Of a DNA stretch of 14,700 bases, positions 6,792 to 14,025 are shown one piece after another. This stretch comes from an uncultured Granulicatella sp. Lineage in GTDB: Bacteria > Bacillota > Bacilli > Lactobacillales > Aerococcaceae. The notes beneath the pieces were generated by a model, which had not been told where the DNA came from, searched no databases, and saw nothing but the letters and a program-made list of their open reading frames with translations. The position numbers were made by a program, and so were the translations under genes. Every line of letters starts with the position of its first letter. The stretch's first letter is position 1. Location of the stretch: NCBI GenBank assembly GCA_900551535.1, contig URWJ01000025.1:1-14700 (forward strand), read 5' to 3'.

Positions 6792-7454
6792 CTATTGATA
6801 TAAATATGAATAGTCTTTCAATCCGCCGATACGATTCAATGGCCATACTGTAAATACGGCTTTCCCTTCAATGGCAGACTTATCAATAAATCCAATCATT
6901 CGACTATCTTTCGAAACGCCTCGATTGTCTCCCATGACAAAGTATTTCCCTTCAGGAACCTTGTCCTCTCCGGTCAACTCTTTCAATGTGAAATCATCGA
7001 TGAAGACTGTCTTCTTATCATTATTTGTATTGATAAATGGTTGCTCCACTTCTTTTCCGTTAATATATAGAACACCATTTTTCACTTCAACCGTATCACC
7101 AGGCATTCCGATGACGCGTTTGATATATTCTTTATCTTCGTCTGGCGCTTGCAATACAACCACGTCAAAACGGTTAATACCGCCAATTTTTGACATAATC
7201 ATATGATCTCCATTATGAAGGGTTGGATACATCGATTGTCCACTGACTGTAAACGGACGACCTACAAAGAAGTAGAGAATCGCCATAATGATACTTGCAA
7301 CAGCAATAGACCAAATCCAACTAAGAATTTCTTCTAGAATTTCTTCTAGAATCGGATGTTTTTTCTTAGGTTCATTCCCTTTATTCTTACGAGAGTTTAA
7401 TCTCTCTTCAATAGAAGATAGGGTCGAATTTTCCACTTGGTTTTCTTCGTACAT
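6792..7454 (-). CDS. lepB: Signal peptidase I
   Basis: This membrane serine protease removes signal peptides from secreted proteins on the outer face of the membrane. From the chosen start it has 220 residues: a charged cytoplasmic tail, one membrane segment (about 46-65), then the catalytic domain. The catalytic serine is in SGQSMYPT (Ser74) and the general-base lysine in YIKRVIG (Lys112), with GDNRGVSKDSR (175-185) as the third family box. The start is the ATG at 7452-7454, six bases after AAAGGAGG. An in-frame ATG two codons upstream (7458-7460) abuts that site with no spacing and is unlikely to be used. Its ribosome binding site lies in the 15-base gap after ctpA, so the two are cotranscribed. 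The tail contains a short LEEILEEIL duplication. Confidence 0.96.
   Translation of the reverse strand: MYEENQVENSTLSSIEERLNSRKNKGNEPKKKHPILEEILEEILSWIWSIAVASIIMAILYFFVGRPFTVSGQSMYPTLHNGDHMIMSKIGGINRFDVVVLQAPDEDKEYIKRVIGMPGDTVEVKNGVLYINGKEVEQPFINTNNDKKTVFIDDFTLKELTGEDKVPEGKYFVMGDNRGVSKDSRMIGFIDKSAIEGKAVFTVWPLNRIGGLKDYSYLYQ
7324..7352. repeat. 12-bp tandem repeat inside lepB
   Basis: AGAATTTCTTCT is repeated twice with a partial third copy. It lies in frame in lepB and encodes the repeated EEIL of the cytoplasmic tail. A change in copy number would add or remove four residues without a frameshift. Confidence 0.8.
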
Positions 7455-7469
7455 TCCCATCCTCCTTTA

Positions 7470-8972
7470 TTATTGTAAAGCTTTTACAGCGGCTTTGTAT
7501 TGAGTATCGTTTGCTTTCAATGCATCACGAATCGCACTCATTAATGCTGTACCAGTCTTCTCATCAACTTCACCAGTTTCAGATAAACCTTTTGATTTTT
7601 GGAATTCTTTTACAGCTTCAGTAGTTTTACTATCAAAGTATCCATCTGCAGTAACGTCGTATCCTAACCCTTTAAGGATTGTTTCAATTGTTTTCACATT
7701 ATCAGACACAGCGCCTTCTTTTACAACTTCACGTGTGTCAATGATTGTGATGTTGTAATAATCTGGCATTGATACTTCTTCTGTTGGTTCGATACCTGTT
7801 TTATGAATCCACGTTTTGTTTGGTGTTAACCATTTTGCTATCGTGTATTTCAATTCAGCGTTATCGCCAACTTCAATTACAGATTGAACGGTACCTTTAC
7901 CATAAGTCTTCTTACCGATTAATTTTGCATCTGCAGACTCTTTCAAGGCTGCGGCTAAAATTTCAGAAGCAGAAGCACTACCTTCATTTACAAGTAATAC
8001 GTATGGTTCAGTAATCTTGAACGTACCATAGTCTTTAGAAGCGTTGTATGACTTGATTTGTCCATCACGATTTTCAACATTAAGAATAGTCTTTCCTTCA
8101 TCAACGAACATATTCGCAATCATAATCGCTTGATCTAATAAGCCGCCAGGATTATAACGAACGTCGAAGATAAATTTCTTAACGCCTTTTTCGCGTAAAT
8201 CTGTTACAGCTTTTTCAACTTCTTTTGCAGTGTTTTTAGCAAATGAGTTGATTTGAACGTGACCGATTGTCGCATCGGTTGAATCCACAGTTCCTTTAAC
8301 CGTTTCAATAGCAATTTTAGCGCGAGTAATCTTCACTTCTAGCTCCTGTGTGCCACGTTGGATTGTTAGGGTTACATCTGTTCCAACTTCCCCACGGACT
8401 TTAGAAACAACATAAGAGATGCTCTTACCTTCCATGTCTTCACCATTCACTTTAAGAATAGCGTCATTTTCTTGAAGACCAATCTTTTGAGCAGGTGTTC
8501 CTTCACGAGTATTACTAATAATCACTCGGTTATTTTCAGAACGTAATTCCGCACCGATTCCTCCAAATGAACCTGTCATTGTTTCATCGATAGCAGCAGT
8601 TTCATCGTTAACTAAATAGTTCGTATATGGATCACCTGTCGCTTCTGCCATTCCTTTTAAGGCTCCGTTGATAAGATCATCTTTGCTAATATTTTTATCA
8701 ACATAACCGTTCACAAGTGTGTCATATACAAGTTCTAGTTTTTTTAAATCTTCATTTGTAAGATCACCACTTGATGCGACAGAATCACTATTTGAATCAT
8801 TTTTTGTCTCAGATTGAGCCACTTGATTTTGTGAAGTTCGAGCAGCATAGCTCGTACCAAAATAAGTAAATACTCCCGTTAATAATACTGCTAAAAACAA
8901 TATCCAAACGGAAACTTTTTTTGACTCAAGGCCGTTTTGAACAGCTCCTTGAGGTTTTGGATTATTTCCCAT
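7470..8972 (-). CDS. ctpA: Carboxyl-terminal processing peptidase (S41A, CtpA-like)
   Basis: This membrane-anchored serine protease acts on the outer face of the membrane and cleaves proteins from their C-terminal side. The protein has 500 residues: a short cytoplasmic start, a membrane segment (about 21-42), a Ser/Asn-rich linker, an S41 N-terminal domain, a PDZ domain (about 133-215) with the GGIGAEL and GLQENDAILKVNG segments, and the S41 core. The catalytic serine is Ser334 in EGSASASE, and the lysine is Lys359 in TYGKGTVQ; the 25-residue gap matches characterised members. A C-terminal peptidoglycan-binding domain (about 424-476) ends in DEKTGTAL, as in several Firmicutes CtpA proteins. 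It lies 27 bases after deoD and 15 before lepB, so all three probably share a transcript. The substrate is unknown. Confidence 0.95.
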   Translation of the reverse strand: MGNNPKPQGAVQNGLESKKVSVWILFLAVLLTGVFTYFGTSYAARTSQNQVAQSETKNDSNSDSVASSGDLTNEDLKKLELVYDTLVNGYVDKNISKDDLINGALKGMAEATGDPYTNYLVNDETAAIDETMTGSFGGIGAELRSENNRVIISNTREGTPAQKIGLQENDAILKVNGEDMEGKSISYVVSKVRGEVGTDVTLTIQRGTQELEVKITRAKIAIETVKGTVDSTDATIGHVQINSFAKNTAKEVEKAVTDLREKGVKKFIFDVRYNPGGLLDQAIMIANMFVDEGKTILNVENRDGQIKSYNASKDYGTFKITEPYVLLVNEGSASASEILAAALKESADAKLIGKKTYGKGTVQSVIEVGDNAELKYTIAKWLTPNKTWIHKTGIEPTEEVSMPDYYNITIIDTREVVKEGAVSDNVKTIETILKGLGYDVTADGYFDSKTTEAVKEFQKSKGLSETGEVDEKTGTALMSAIRDALKANDTQYKAAVKALQ

Positions 8973-8999
8973 TCGGGTTCCTTCTTTCTACTTCAAAAT

Positions 9000-9704
9000 T
9001 TATGCACGTACAGTTTCTAACGCGATTTCCATCATATCGTTAAATGTTTGTTCACGTTCTTGTGCAGTTGTTTCTTCACCTGTTAATAAGTGGTCACTAA
9101 TTGTAAGAATTGCTAATGCTTCTTTTTTGTGTTGAGCCGCTAAAGCATACAATCCTGCAGCTTCCATTTCCACACAAAGCATTCCGTAATCCATTAATTT
9201 CTTCTTGTCTAATTCAGCGTTATAGAAACGGTCAGAAGACAATACGTTCCCTACGTGAACGCCAACACCACGGTCTTTTGCTAAATGATACGCTTTATCT
9301 AATAAGTTAAAGCTTGCGATTGGAGCGAAAGTTACTTGGTTTTGGAAAATGTTGTTGAAAATTGATGAATCTGTTGTAGCTCCTTGTGCTAAAACAATAT
9401 CACGAACTTTAACATCTTCTTGCATACCGCCGGCAGAACCGATACGGATGATGCGTTCTGCGCCAAATTCAGTGAATAATTCATTGGCATAAATCATAAT
9501 AGATGGAATCCCCATCCCACTACCTTGAACAGATACACGTTGACCTTTATACAAACCAGTGTAACCAAACATGTTACGGACTGCATTGTATTGTTCTACT
9601 TCTGTTAAATAATGTTCAGCAATAAATTTTGCACGTAATGGATCTCCTGGCATTAAAACTGATTCAGCAACTTGGCCTTTTGTAGCATTAATATGAACAC
9701 TCAT
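9000..9704 (-). CDS. deoD: Purine nucleoside phosphorylase, DeoD type
   Basis: This enzyme splits purine (deoxy)nucleosides with phosphate to free base and (deoxy)ribose-1-phosphate in salvage; the family is a cytoplasmic homohexamer. At 234 residues it is near E. coli DeoD in length, and the active-site residues fall at the same numbers: His4, Gly20, Arg24, Arg43, Arg87, Glu179, Glu181, Ser203, Asp204 and Arg217. Visible motifs are GDPLRAK (20-26), RIGSAGG (87-93) and VEMEAAGLY (178-186). AAGGAG lies before the ATG. It is the first gene of the probable deoD-ctpA-lepB unit. Its placement with membrane proteases instead of deoB or deoC is a little unusual. Confidence 0.97.
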   Translation of the reverse strand: MSVHINATKGQVAESVLMPGDPLRAKFIAEHYLTEVEQYNAVRNMFGYTGLYKGQRVSVQGSGMGIPSIMIYANELFTEFGAERIIRIGSAGGMQEDVKVRDIVLAQGATTDSSIFNNIFQNQVTFAPIASFNLLDKAYHLAKDRGVGVHVGNVLSSDRFYNAELDKKKLMDYGMLCVEMEAAGLYALAAQHKKEALAILTISDHLLTGEETTAQEREQTFNDMMEIALETVRA

Positions 9705-9751
9705 TTTTTATTCTCCTTTTATGGGAAATCCCCGTTATTGATATATTTAAT

Positions 9752-9780
9752 ATTCTACTATAAAACTCTAGTAATGAAAA
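9752..9780 (-). promoter_or_regulatory. deoD-ctpA-lepB promoter (candidate)
   Basis: TTTTCA (9775-9780), 17 bases and TAGAAT (9752-9757) on the minus strand; 4/6 and 5/6 matches. An inverted repeat CTTAAA...TTTAAG (9781-9800) abuts the -35 box. An ACGTACGT palindrome (9817-9824) also lies in this divergent region. Confidence 0.6.
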
Positions 9781-9855
9781 CTTAAAACCGCCTATTTAAG
9801 CCTTTCTTAACAACGAACGTACGTCCATTTCACAAAAAAGTCCTAAAAACTGTGT

Positions 9856-9884
9856 TGGACAAAAGATGTTTTGCCTTCTATAAT
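9856..9884 (+). promoter_or_regulatory. Hemolysin III gene promoter
   Basis: TGGACA (9856-9861), a 17-base spacer and TATAAT (9879-9884) match 5/6 and 6/6. Transcription would start near 9891, leaving a leader of only about 20 bases before the ATG at 9912. Confidence 0.85.
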
Positions 9885-9911
9885 GAGAGTTATCGAAAGG
9901 AGCGTGAGTTC

Positions 9912-10577
9912 ATGAAAGAAACCACTCTAAAAAAAGCTCGTAAAGTACAATCCATTAAGTCCGAAATCATCGGTGAAGTACTTAATGCAGTCACTCACGG
10001 CATTGGTGTCGCATTAGCGATCACTGCTCTTGTACTTCTCTTAATGAAGGCAGTAGCAGTCAATAACACCACTCAAATCATTGCATTTAGCGTTTATGGT
10101 GCTTCGCTTATCTTGTTATTTCTAGCATCGACACTCTACCATAGTTTTAAATTTACAAAAGCTGCAAAAGTATTCCAACGGATTGATCACTCTTCCATTT
10201 ACTTATTAATCGCTGGGACCTATACTCCGTTCTGCTTGATTGGAATCGGAGGTCAACAAGGATTAATCTTCTGTATTGCTATCTGGGTCTTCGCGATTGG
10301 GGGCGTCATCATTGAAGCCTTCTTCTTAGAGAAGTTCTCAAAAATATCTGTTTTTCTTTATTTAGCAATGGGCTGGGTATCCATTTTCACATTGAAACCT
10401 TTATATGAAAGCATGGGCTGGGGAGGCATTTTATACCTCTTCCTTGGTGGATTAAGTTACTCACTAGGAACAATTTTCTACAAGCGTAAATATCATAATT
10501 TCTATCATGTCGTTTGGCATCTCTTTGTACTAGCTGGAGCAATTTTTATGTTCCTAGCCGTTTTCAAATATTTATAA
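9912..10577 (+). CDS. trhA: Hemolysin III family (PAQR) membrane protein
   Basis: This is a predicted seven-segment membrane protein of 221 residues. The family was named after Bacillus cereus hemolysin III and belongs to the PAQR superfamily; the usual role is unclear and may lie in membrane lipid homeostasis. The likely metal site is seen: Ser73-xxx-His77 (STLYH), Asp92-His93 in RIDHSS, and the HxxxH pair His199/His203 near the C-terminus. VTHGIG (28-33) and AGTYTPFCL (101-109) are also conserved. The ATG at 9912 has AAAGGAG nine bases upstream. A GTG at 9852 is in frame but lies upstream of the promoter -10, so it cannot be the start. It is the only plus-strand gene, monocistronic, divergent from deoD. 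Confidence 0.92.
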   Translation: MKETTLKKARKVQSIKSEIIGEVLNAVTHGIGVALAITALVLLLMKAVAVNNTTQIIAFSVYGASLILLFLASTLYHSFKFTKAAKVFQRIDHSSIYLLIAGTYTPFCLIGIGGQQGLIFCIAIWVFAIGGVIIEAFFLEKFSKISVFLYLAMGWVSIFTLKPLYESMGWGGILYLFLGGLSYSLGTIFYKRKYHNFYHVVWHLFVLAGAIFMFLAVFKYL

Positions 10578-10585
10578 TGATACGC

Positions 10586-10622
10586 AAAAAACATCTCTTA
10601 GATTGCTCTAAGAGATGTTTTT
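10586..10622. terminator. Bidirectional terminator
   Basis: A perfect 16-bp stem (10587-10602 with 10607-10622) has a TTGC/GCAA loop, with Ts on one side and As on the other. It can end the plus-strand hemolysin III gene and the convergent minus-strand dehydrogenase gene, whose stops flank it. Confidence 0.93.
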
Positions 10623-10635
10623 CGTTTGCTTTCAA

Positions 10636-11634
10636 TTAGCATTGAATGTCATTTTTACATGAACCAGTTTCAACATATTCTTTTAAGTTTTCAAAACTTG
10701 TTTCAACCATGTTTAATACTGCTTCATCAGTGTAACTACCCATATGAGGTGTTAATAATACACGTGGGTACATTTCAACTAATTTGCGGATAGCAGGATT
10801 TGCGATTTCTTGACCACGTAAGTCTTTGAAGAATACTTCGCTTTCTCCTTCTAATACGTCTAAACCAACACCACGTAAGTGACCAGATTCTAAAGCTTCG
10901 ATAATAGCATCGATATCTTGTAATTCACCACGAGCAGTGTTTACTAAGATAGCACCTGGTTTCATTTTGCTGATGAATTCTTTAGTGATTACTTTTCCGT
11001 TTGCTGGAATGTATGGAGCGTGAATTGAAATCACGTCTGATTTCGCTAATAACTCATCTAAAGGTACTTGAGTACAGATATGGTCAACGCCTTCTTTAGG
11101 GAAAGCATCGTAAGCTAATACGTTAGCGCCTAAACCTTTGAATAATGTTGCAGTTGTTAAACCGATACGTCCGATACCAACAACCCCAACAGTACAGTTA
11201 CGGATTTCTTTAGCAAACATTTGAGTGTCTACAGTGAAATCTTGTTGGCTTGTTTTTGCTGCAGTGTAAGCAACGTTACGTAATAATGTCATTGCTAATG
11301 TTACAGCTAATTCACTAATTGCGTTTGGAGAATAGAAAGGAACGTAACCTAATTTCATTCCTAATGATTTTGCGTATTCAGCATCGATGTGGTTTACACC
11401 AACAGTACGAGTTAATACGTACTCTACTCCTAATTCTTTGTAGATATCTAAAGTTTCTTTGTTCGCCCAGCAGTTACCACGTAAGATAACAGCTTTGAAA
11501 CCTTCTGCTTTGCGAGCAGTTTCTTCTGAATTTAAGTATTCTGGAATACATGTTAATTCGTATCCAAATTTTTTGTTTACTTGTTCGAAAATTGGTAATT
11601 CAACTTCACGAACACCATATGCTAAAACTTTCAT
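10636..11634 (-). CDS. D-2-hydroxyacid dehydrogenase, probably D-lactate dehydrogenase
   Basis: This cytoplasmic enzyme reduces a 2-oxoacid with NADH; pyruvate to D-lactate is most likely. The 332 residues form the usual two-domain fold. The NAD motif is GIGRIG (153-158). The catalytic set is Arg235 (NTARGE), Glu264 (DVLEGE) and His297 (TPHMGS), nearly the numbering of lactobacillar D-lactate dehydrogenase. TRTVGVNHID (75-84) and YSPNAISELA (101-110) are also shared with (R)-2-hydroxyisocaproate dehydrogenases and VanH, so branched or aromatic 2-oxoacids are possible substrates. All 12 arginines use CGT (10) or CGC (2), which suggests high expression. GGAGG precedes the ATG. It follows the AEC transporter gene by 61 bases, with a hairpin between. 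There are no ligase or VanX genes here, so a resistance role is not indicated. Confidence 0.9.
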   Translation of the reverse strand: MKVLAYGVREVELPIFEQVNKKFGYELTCIPEYLNSEETARKAEGFKAVILRGNCWANKETLDIYKELGVEYVLTRTVGVNHIDAEYAKSLGMKLGYVPFYSPNAISELAVTLAMTLLRNVAYTAAKTSQQDFTVDTQMFAKEIRNCTVGVVGIGRIGLTTATLFKGLGANVLAYDAFPKEGVDHICTQVPLDELLAKSDVISIHAPYIPANGKVITKEFISKMKPGAILVNTARGELQDIDAIIEALESGHLRGVGLDVLEGESEVFFKDLRGQEIANPAIRKLVEMYPRVLLTPHMGSYTDEAVLNMVETSFENLKEYVETGSCKNDIQC

Positions 11635-11654
11635 TTTAAATCCTCCATTTTATA

Positions 11655-11693
11655 TAAATTGAAAAGTAGACCGAAATTCGATCTACTTTTTTG
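11655..11693 (-). terminator. Hairpin between the AEC transporter and dehydrogenase genes
   Basis: AAAAGTAGA (11662-11670) and TCTACTTTT (11682-11690) form a 9-bp stem, with a small inner stem past one mismatch. On the minus strand TTTTCAATTTAT follows, a broken T-run. No good promoter is visible in the 61-base gap, so this may act as a leaky terminator and the dehydrogenase may be read from upstream. Confidence 0.7.
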
Positions 11694-11695
11694 GT

Positions 11696-12742
11696 TTATC
11701 CTACGCCTGGGAAAATAACAGATCCAACAACAATCCAGAAGACGATTGCGAATACTGCTAATACAGTTCCTAGTAATGAAGCATTACTTGCTAGTGCTGC
11801 TTCTTTATCGTATTTGATAGCGTAAGCCACTGCAACTGTTGCTGGTGGTGTAGCTAACATAATAAGAATACCTTTTGAAGCTTCAGGAGCCATTGGTAAG
11901 AATGGGCTAACTGCGAAGATCACTGCAACGAATACTGCAGGAACTAAGATTAATTTAACAACACTGTAGTACCAAACCATCTTATCTTTAACGGCTTCAC
12001 CTAAAGAAATGTTTCCTAAAGTGATACCGATTGCTAACCATGCAAGTGGTGAGCTTAAGTCAGCTAAGTAAGTAATAGCTTTGAATAACCATGGAGCTGT
12101 CTTATCGATACGTAAGAAAGCGTACATAACTTCTTTAGTTTCTTCACCAACTTTTACTTGTACAGCAACTTGTGGTAATGAAGCTTGGAAGATCCAGATT
12201 AATAATCCTGCAAATGTTGCGATAACAATGATGTTACCGAAAATCATTTTTAAGTTTTTCTTCTCGAATTTTAATCCGCTCATACGAATTAAACCGTAGG
12301 AGTATAAGAATACACGGTAAGCTAGGTTAAAGATGTTCGCATATAAAGTACCAGTCGCTCCTAACAATCCGTTAATGATTGGAATACCAAAGAAAGTTGT
12401 AGAACCGAAAGTTGTTAATACTGATAAAGTAGTTTTACGGTCACCTTTCTCCTTAATAAAGAATAATTCTCCTAAAAGAATTAAAATGACATAAGCGATA
12501 AAACCAAAAATAAATACGTTTAAACCAGTTGTGAATGTTTTGTCGTTAATGTCAACCATGAAAGCTTTGAACGCTAACGCAGGAATCGCAACTGAAAGTA
12601 AAACGTTAGATAAGACTTTACCACTGTTTGCATCAACAATATTTTTCTTACGGATGATGTAACCCACTAAGATAATTGAAATTGTTGAGAAGATAGCAGA
12701 CACAAATGTTGGTGCTGTTAAGATCTTAACGATATTTTCCAT
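11696..12742 (-). CDS. AEC-family transporter (organic acid permease-like)
   Basis: This is a predicted polytopic membrane carrier with about ten segments in two halves. The auxin efflux carrier family includes bacterial malate and malonate permeases; the substrate here is unknown. The 348 residues are somewhat longer than many members, partly because of a polar stretch near 188-217 between segments. Conserved features are the first-half LSNVLLSVAIPALAF (44-58), FGIPI (118-122), and in the second half ATPPATVAVAYAIKYDKEA (297-315), both with proline-broken membrane segments. AAGGGG lies about eleven bases before the ATG, further than usual, with a short GGATA/TATCC palindrome between. Being upstream of a D-2-hydroxyacid dehydrogenase suggests uptake or export of lactate or another hydroxy or oxo acid; this is inference. 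Confidence 0.88.
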   Translation of the reverse strand: MENIVKILTAPTFVSAIFSTISIILVGYIIRKKNIVDANSGKVLSNVLLSVAIPALAFKAFMVDINDKTFTTGLNVFIFGFIAYVILILLGELFFIKEKGDRKTTLSVLTTFGSTTFFGIPIINGLLGATGTLYANIFNLAYRVFLYSYGLIRMSGLKFEKKNLKMIFGNIIVIATFAGLLIWIFQASLPQVAVQVKVGEETKEVMYAFLRIDKTAPWLFKAITYLADLSSPLAWLAIGITLGNISLGEAVKDKMVWYYSVVKLILVPAVFVAVIFAVSPFLPMAPEASKGILIMLATPPATVAVAYAIKYDKEAALASNASLLGTVLAVFAIVFWIVVGSVIFPGVG

Positions 12743-12780
12743 TGGATAGATATCCCCTTTTCTTATATTTTATTTTTTGT

Positions 12781-12793
12781 GCATTTAAAATGC
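12781..12793. promoter_or_regulatory. Palindrome in the AEC gene leader
   Basis: GCATTT-A-AAATGC is a perfect 13-base palindrome around one central base. It lies just downstream of the predicted transcription start, about 40 bases before the ATG. It could be a protein site or a weak RNA hairpin. Confidence 0.35.
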
Positions 12794-12801
12794 CATAAGA
12801 T

Positions 12802-12830
12802 ATGATACCACATTCTTTAAGAATTGTTTA
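12802..12830 (-). promoter_or_regulatory. AEC transporter gene promoter
   Basis: TAAACA (12825-12830), 17 bases and TATCAT (12802-12807) on the minus strand, with a TGG extension upstream of the -10 (12808-12810). The -35 match is 4/6. The -35 region is covered by the tandem palindromes. Confidence 0.65.
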
Positions 12831-12835
12831 ACAAT
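12812..12835. promoter_or_regulatory. Tandem palindromic operator candidate
   Basis: Two perfect 13-base palindromes overlap by two bases: ATTCTT-T-AAGAAT (12812-12824) and ATTGTT-T-AACAAT (12823-12835). Both fit ATTsTTTAAsAAT, and their centres are 11 bases apart, about one helical turn. They cover the -35 box and spacer of the AEC gene promoter, which suits a repressor binding as two dimers. Confidence 0.5.
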
Positions 12836-12846
12836 ATCCCCTATTT

Positions 12847-14007
12847 TCAAAAAATTTCATTTTGATTTTCATCAATCAAAAATGATTGGAAAACGTTATT
12901 TCCAAGAAACTTCCCTTGGTGAGTTAGAACGTACCCATCAGAAGTAGTTGTGAGCAATTCCTCTTCAATTAGTTCTTGAATAACTTCTCCGTAGATTTCA
13001 TCCATAGAATTTCCAAATCTTTCCATAAATTCCTTCTTTGAAACACCTGAAAACTTTCTTAAACCTAAAAACATAAATTCCTCAATGAGTTGTTTTTTTG
13101 TTAACAAAGTCTCTGAAAAAATAGGCAATTTTTCATCTCTTAACGGAGTCAGATAATGTTGAATAGGTCCATTATTTTGGTAACGAACTCCATTCACATA
13201 CCCATGAGCACCCGCACCAAAAGCAAAGTACTCATCCGCCTTCCAGTAATGGAGATTATGTCTTGATTCATATCCAGGAAGTGCATAATTACTAATCTCA
13301 TAATGATGACGAGCAAAGTTCTCCATTGTCTGCATCGCGAGTTCAAACATATCTGCCTCTTCATCCTGTGTCGGCAATGGAAGCTTCCCTTGTCTCATCA
13401 AATTATAGAAAACCGTCTTCTGTTCTAAAATAAGTGAATAAATTGAATAATGAGGCAGGTCTAACTCCATTGCCATTTTTAAACTCTCTTCAAAATCAGA
13501 AATCGTCTGTTTTGGAAGTCTAAAAATCAAGTCGATACTCATATTCTCAAATCCGACTTGTCTTGCGTTCTCGATAGTACGAATTGCCGTTTCTTTTGTA
13601 TGCTTACGACCAATCGCTTTCAATAAATCATTATTAAAGGTTTGGACTCCCATACTGAGACGGTTCACACCGCCTTCCTTCATCACAGAGAGTAATTCAG
13701 GTGTGCCGTCATCTGGATTGAGTTCCATCGTAAACTCTGCACCGTTTTGAAGCGGTAAATGTTGATGGATCCCATCCAATAACCGCTCCATTTGTTGAGG
13801 ATTTAATGAAGACGGTGTTCCGCCACCAACATATAATGTTTCCAGTGGTGCAATTTTATATTTCTGCCCCGTCAATTCCATTTCCTTGATAAGTAATTCA
13901 ATATACTCATCGACTGGTTGTCCTTCAATAAAGACTTTATTAAAATCGCAGTAATAACAAATATGCGAACAAAAAGGGATATGAATATATGCTGCTTTTG
14001 TAGACAT
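12847..14007 (-). CDS. hemW: Radical SAM heme chaperone HemW
   Basis: HemW is a radical SAM protein that binds heme and delivers it to respiratory enzymes. It resembles coproporphyrinogen dehydrogenase HemN and is often misnamed as such. The 386-residue protein has the 4Fe-4S motif at Cys13, Cys17 and Cys20 (CSHICYYCDF), GGGTPS (61-66), MELNPDD (94-100) and NRLSMGVQTF (115-124), then a HemN-type C-terminal domain. The start is the ATG at 14005-14007, nine bases after GGAGG; a nearer ATG is in another frame. It lies 18 bases after pcp and its ribosome binding site overlaps the pcp stop region, so they are cotranscribed. No clear terminator follows. It may serve a cytochrome bd oxidase elsewhere. 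Confidence 0.95.
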   Translation of the reverse strand: MSTKAAYIHIPFCSHICYYCDFNKVFIEGQPVDEYIELLIKEMELTGQKYKIAPLETLYVGGGTPSSLNPQQMERLLDGIHQHLPLQNGAEFTMELNPDDGTPELLSVMKEGGVNRLSMGVQTFNNDLLKAIGRKHTKETAIRTIENARQVGFENMSIDLIFRLPKQTISDFEESLKMAMELDLPHYSIYSLILEQKTVFYNLMRQGKLPLPTQDEEADMFELAMQTMENFARHHYEISNYALPGYESRHNLHYWKADEYFAFGAGAHGYVNGVRYQNNGPIQHYLTPLRDEKLPIFSETLLTKKQLIEEFMFLGLRKFSGVSKKEFMERFGNSMDEIYGEVIQELIEEELLTTTSDGYVLTHQGKFLGNNVFQSFLIDENQNEIF

Positions 14008-14025
14008 TATTCATCTCCCTCCTTT

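Noticed and set aside
6871..7206. 111-codon plus-strand frame antisense to lepB
   Set aside because: It mirrors the conserved signal peptidase catalytic domain and has no family resemblance or promoter of its own.
9852..9911. 20-residue N-terminal extension of the hemolysin III protein from a GTG
   Set aside because: The GTG lies upstream of the TATAAT box, so it would not be transcribed from that promoter. The ATG at 9912 has a good ribosome binding site.
10636..11634. VanH-type vancomycin resistance dehydrogenase
   Set aside because: Similarity to VanH is shared by all D-lactate dehydrogenases, and no D-Ala-D-Lac ligase or VanX gene lies nearby.
12847..14007. Oxygen-independent coproporphyrinogen dehydrogenase (HemN)
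   Set aside because: The length, the short N-terminus before the CxxxCxxC motif and the absence of other heme-synthesis genes fit HemW better.
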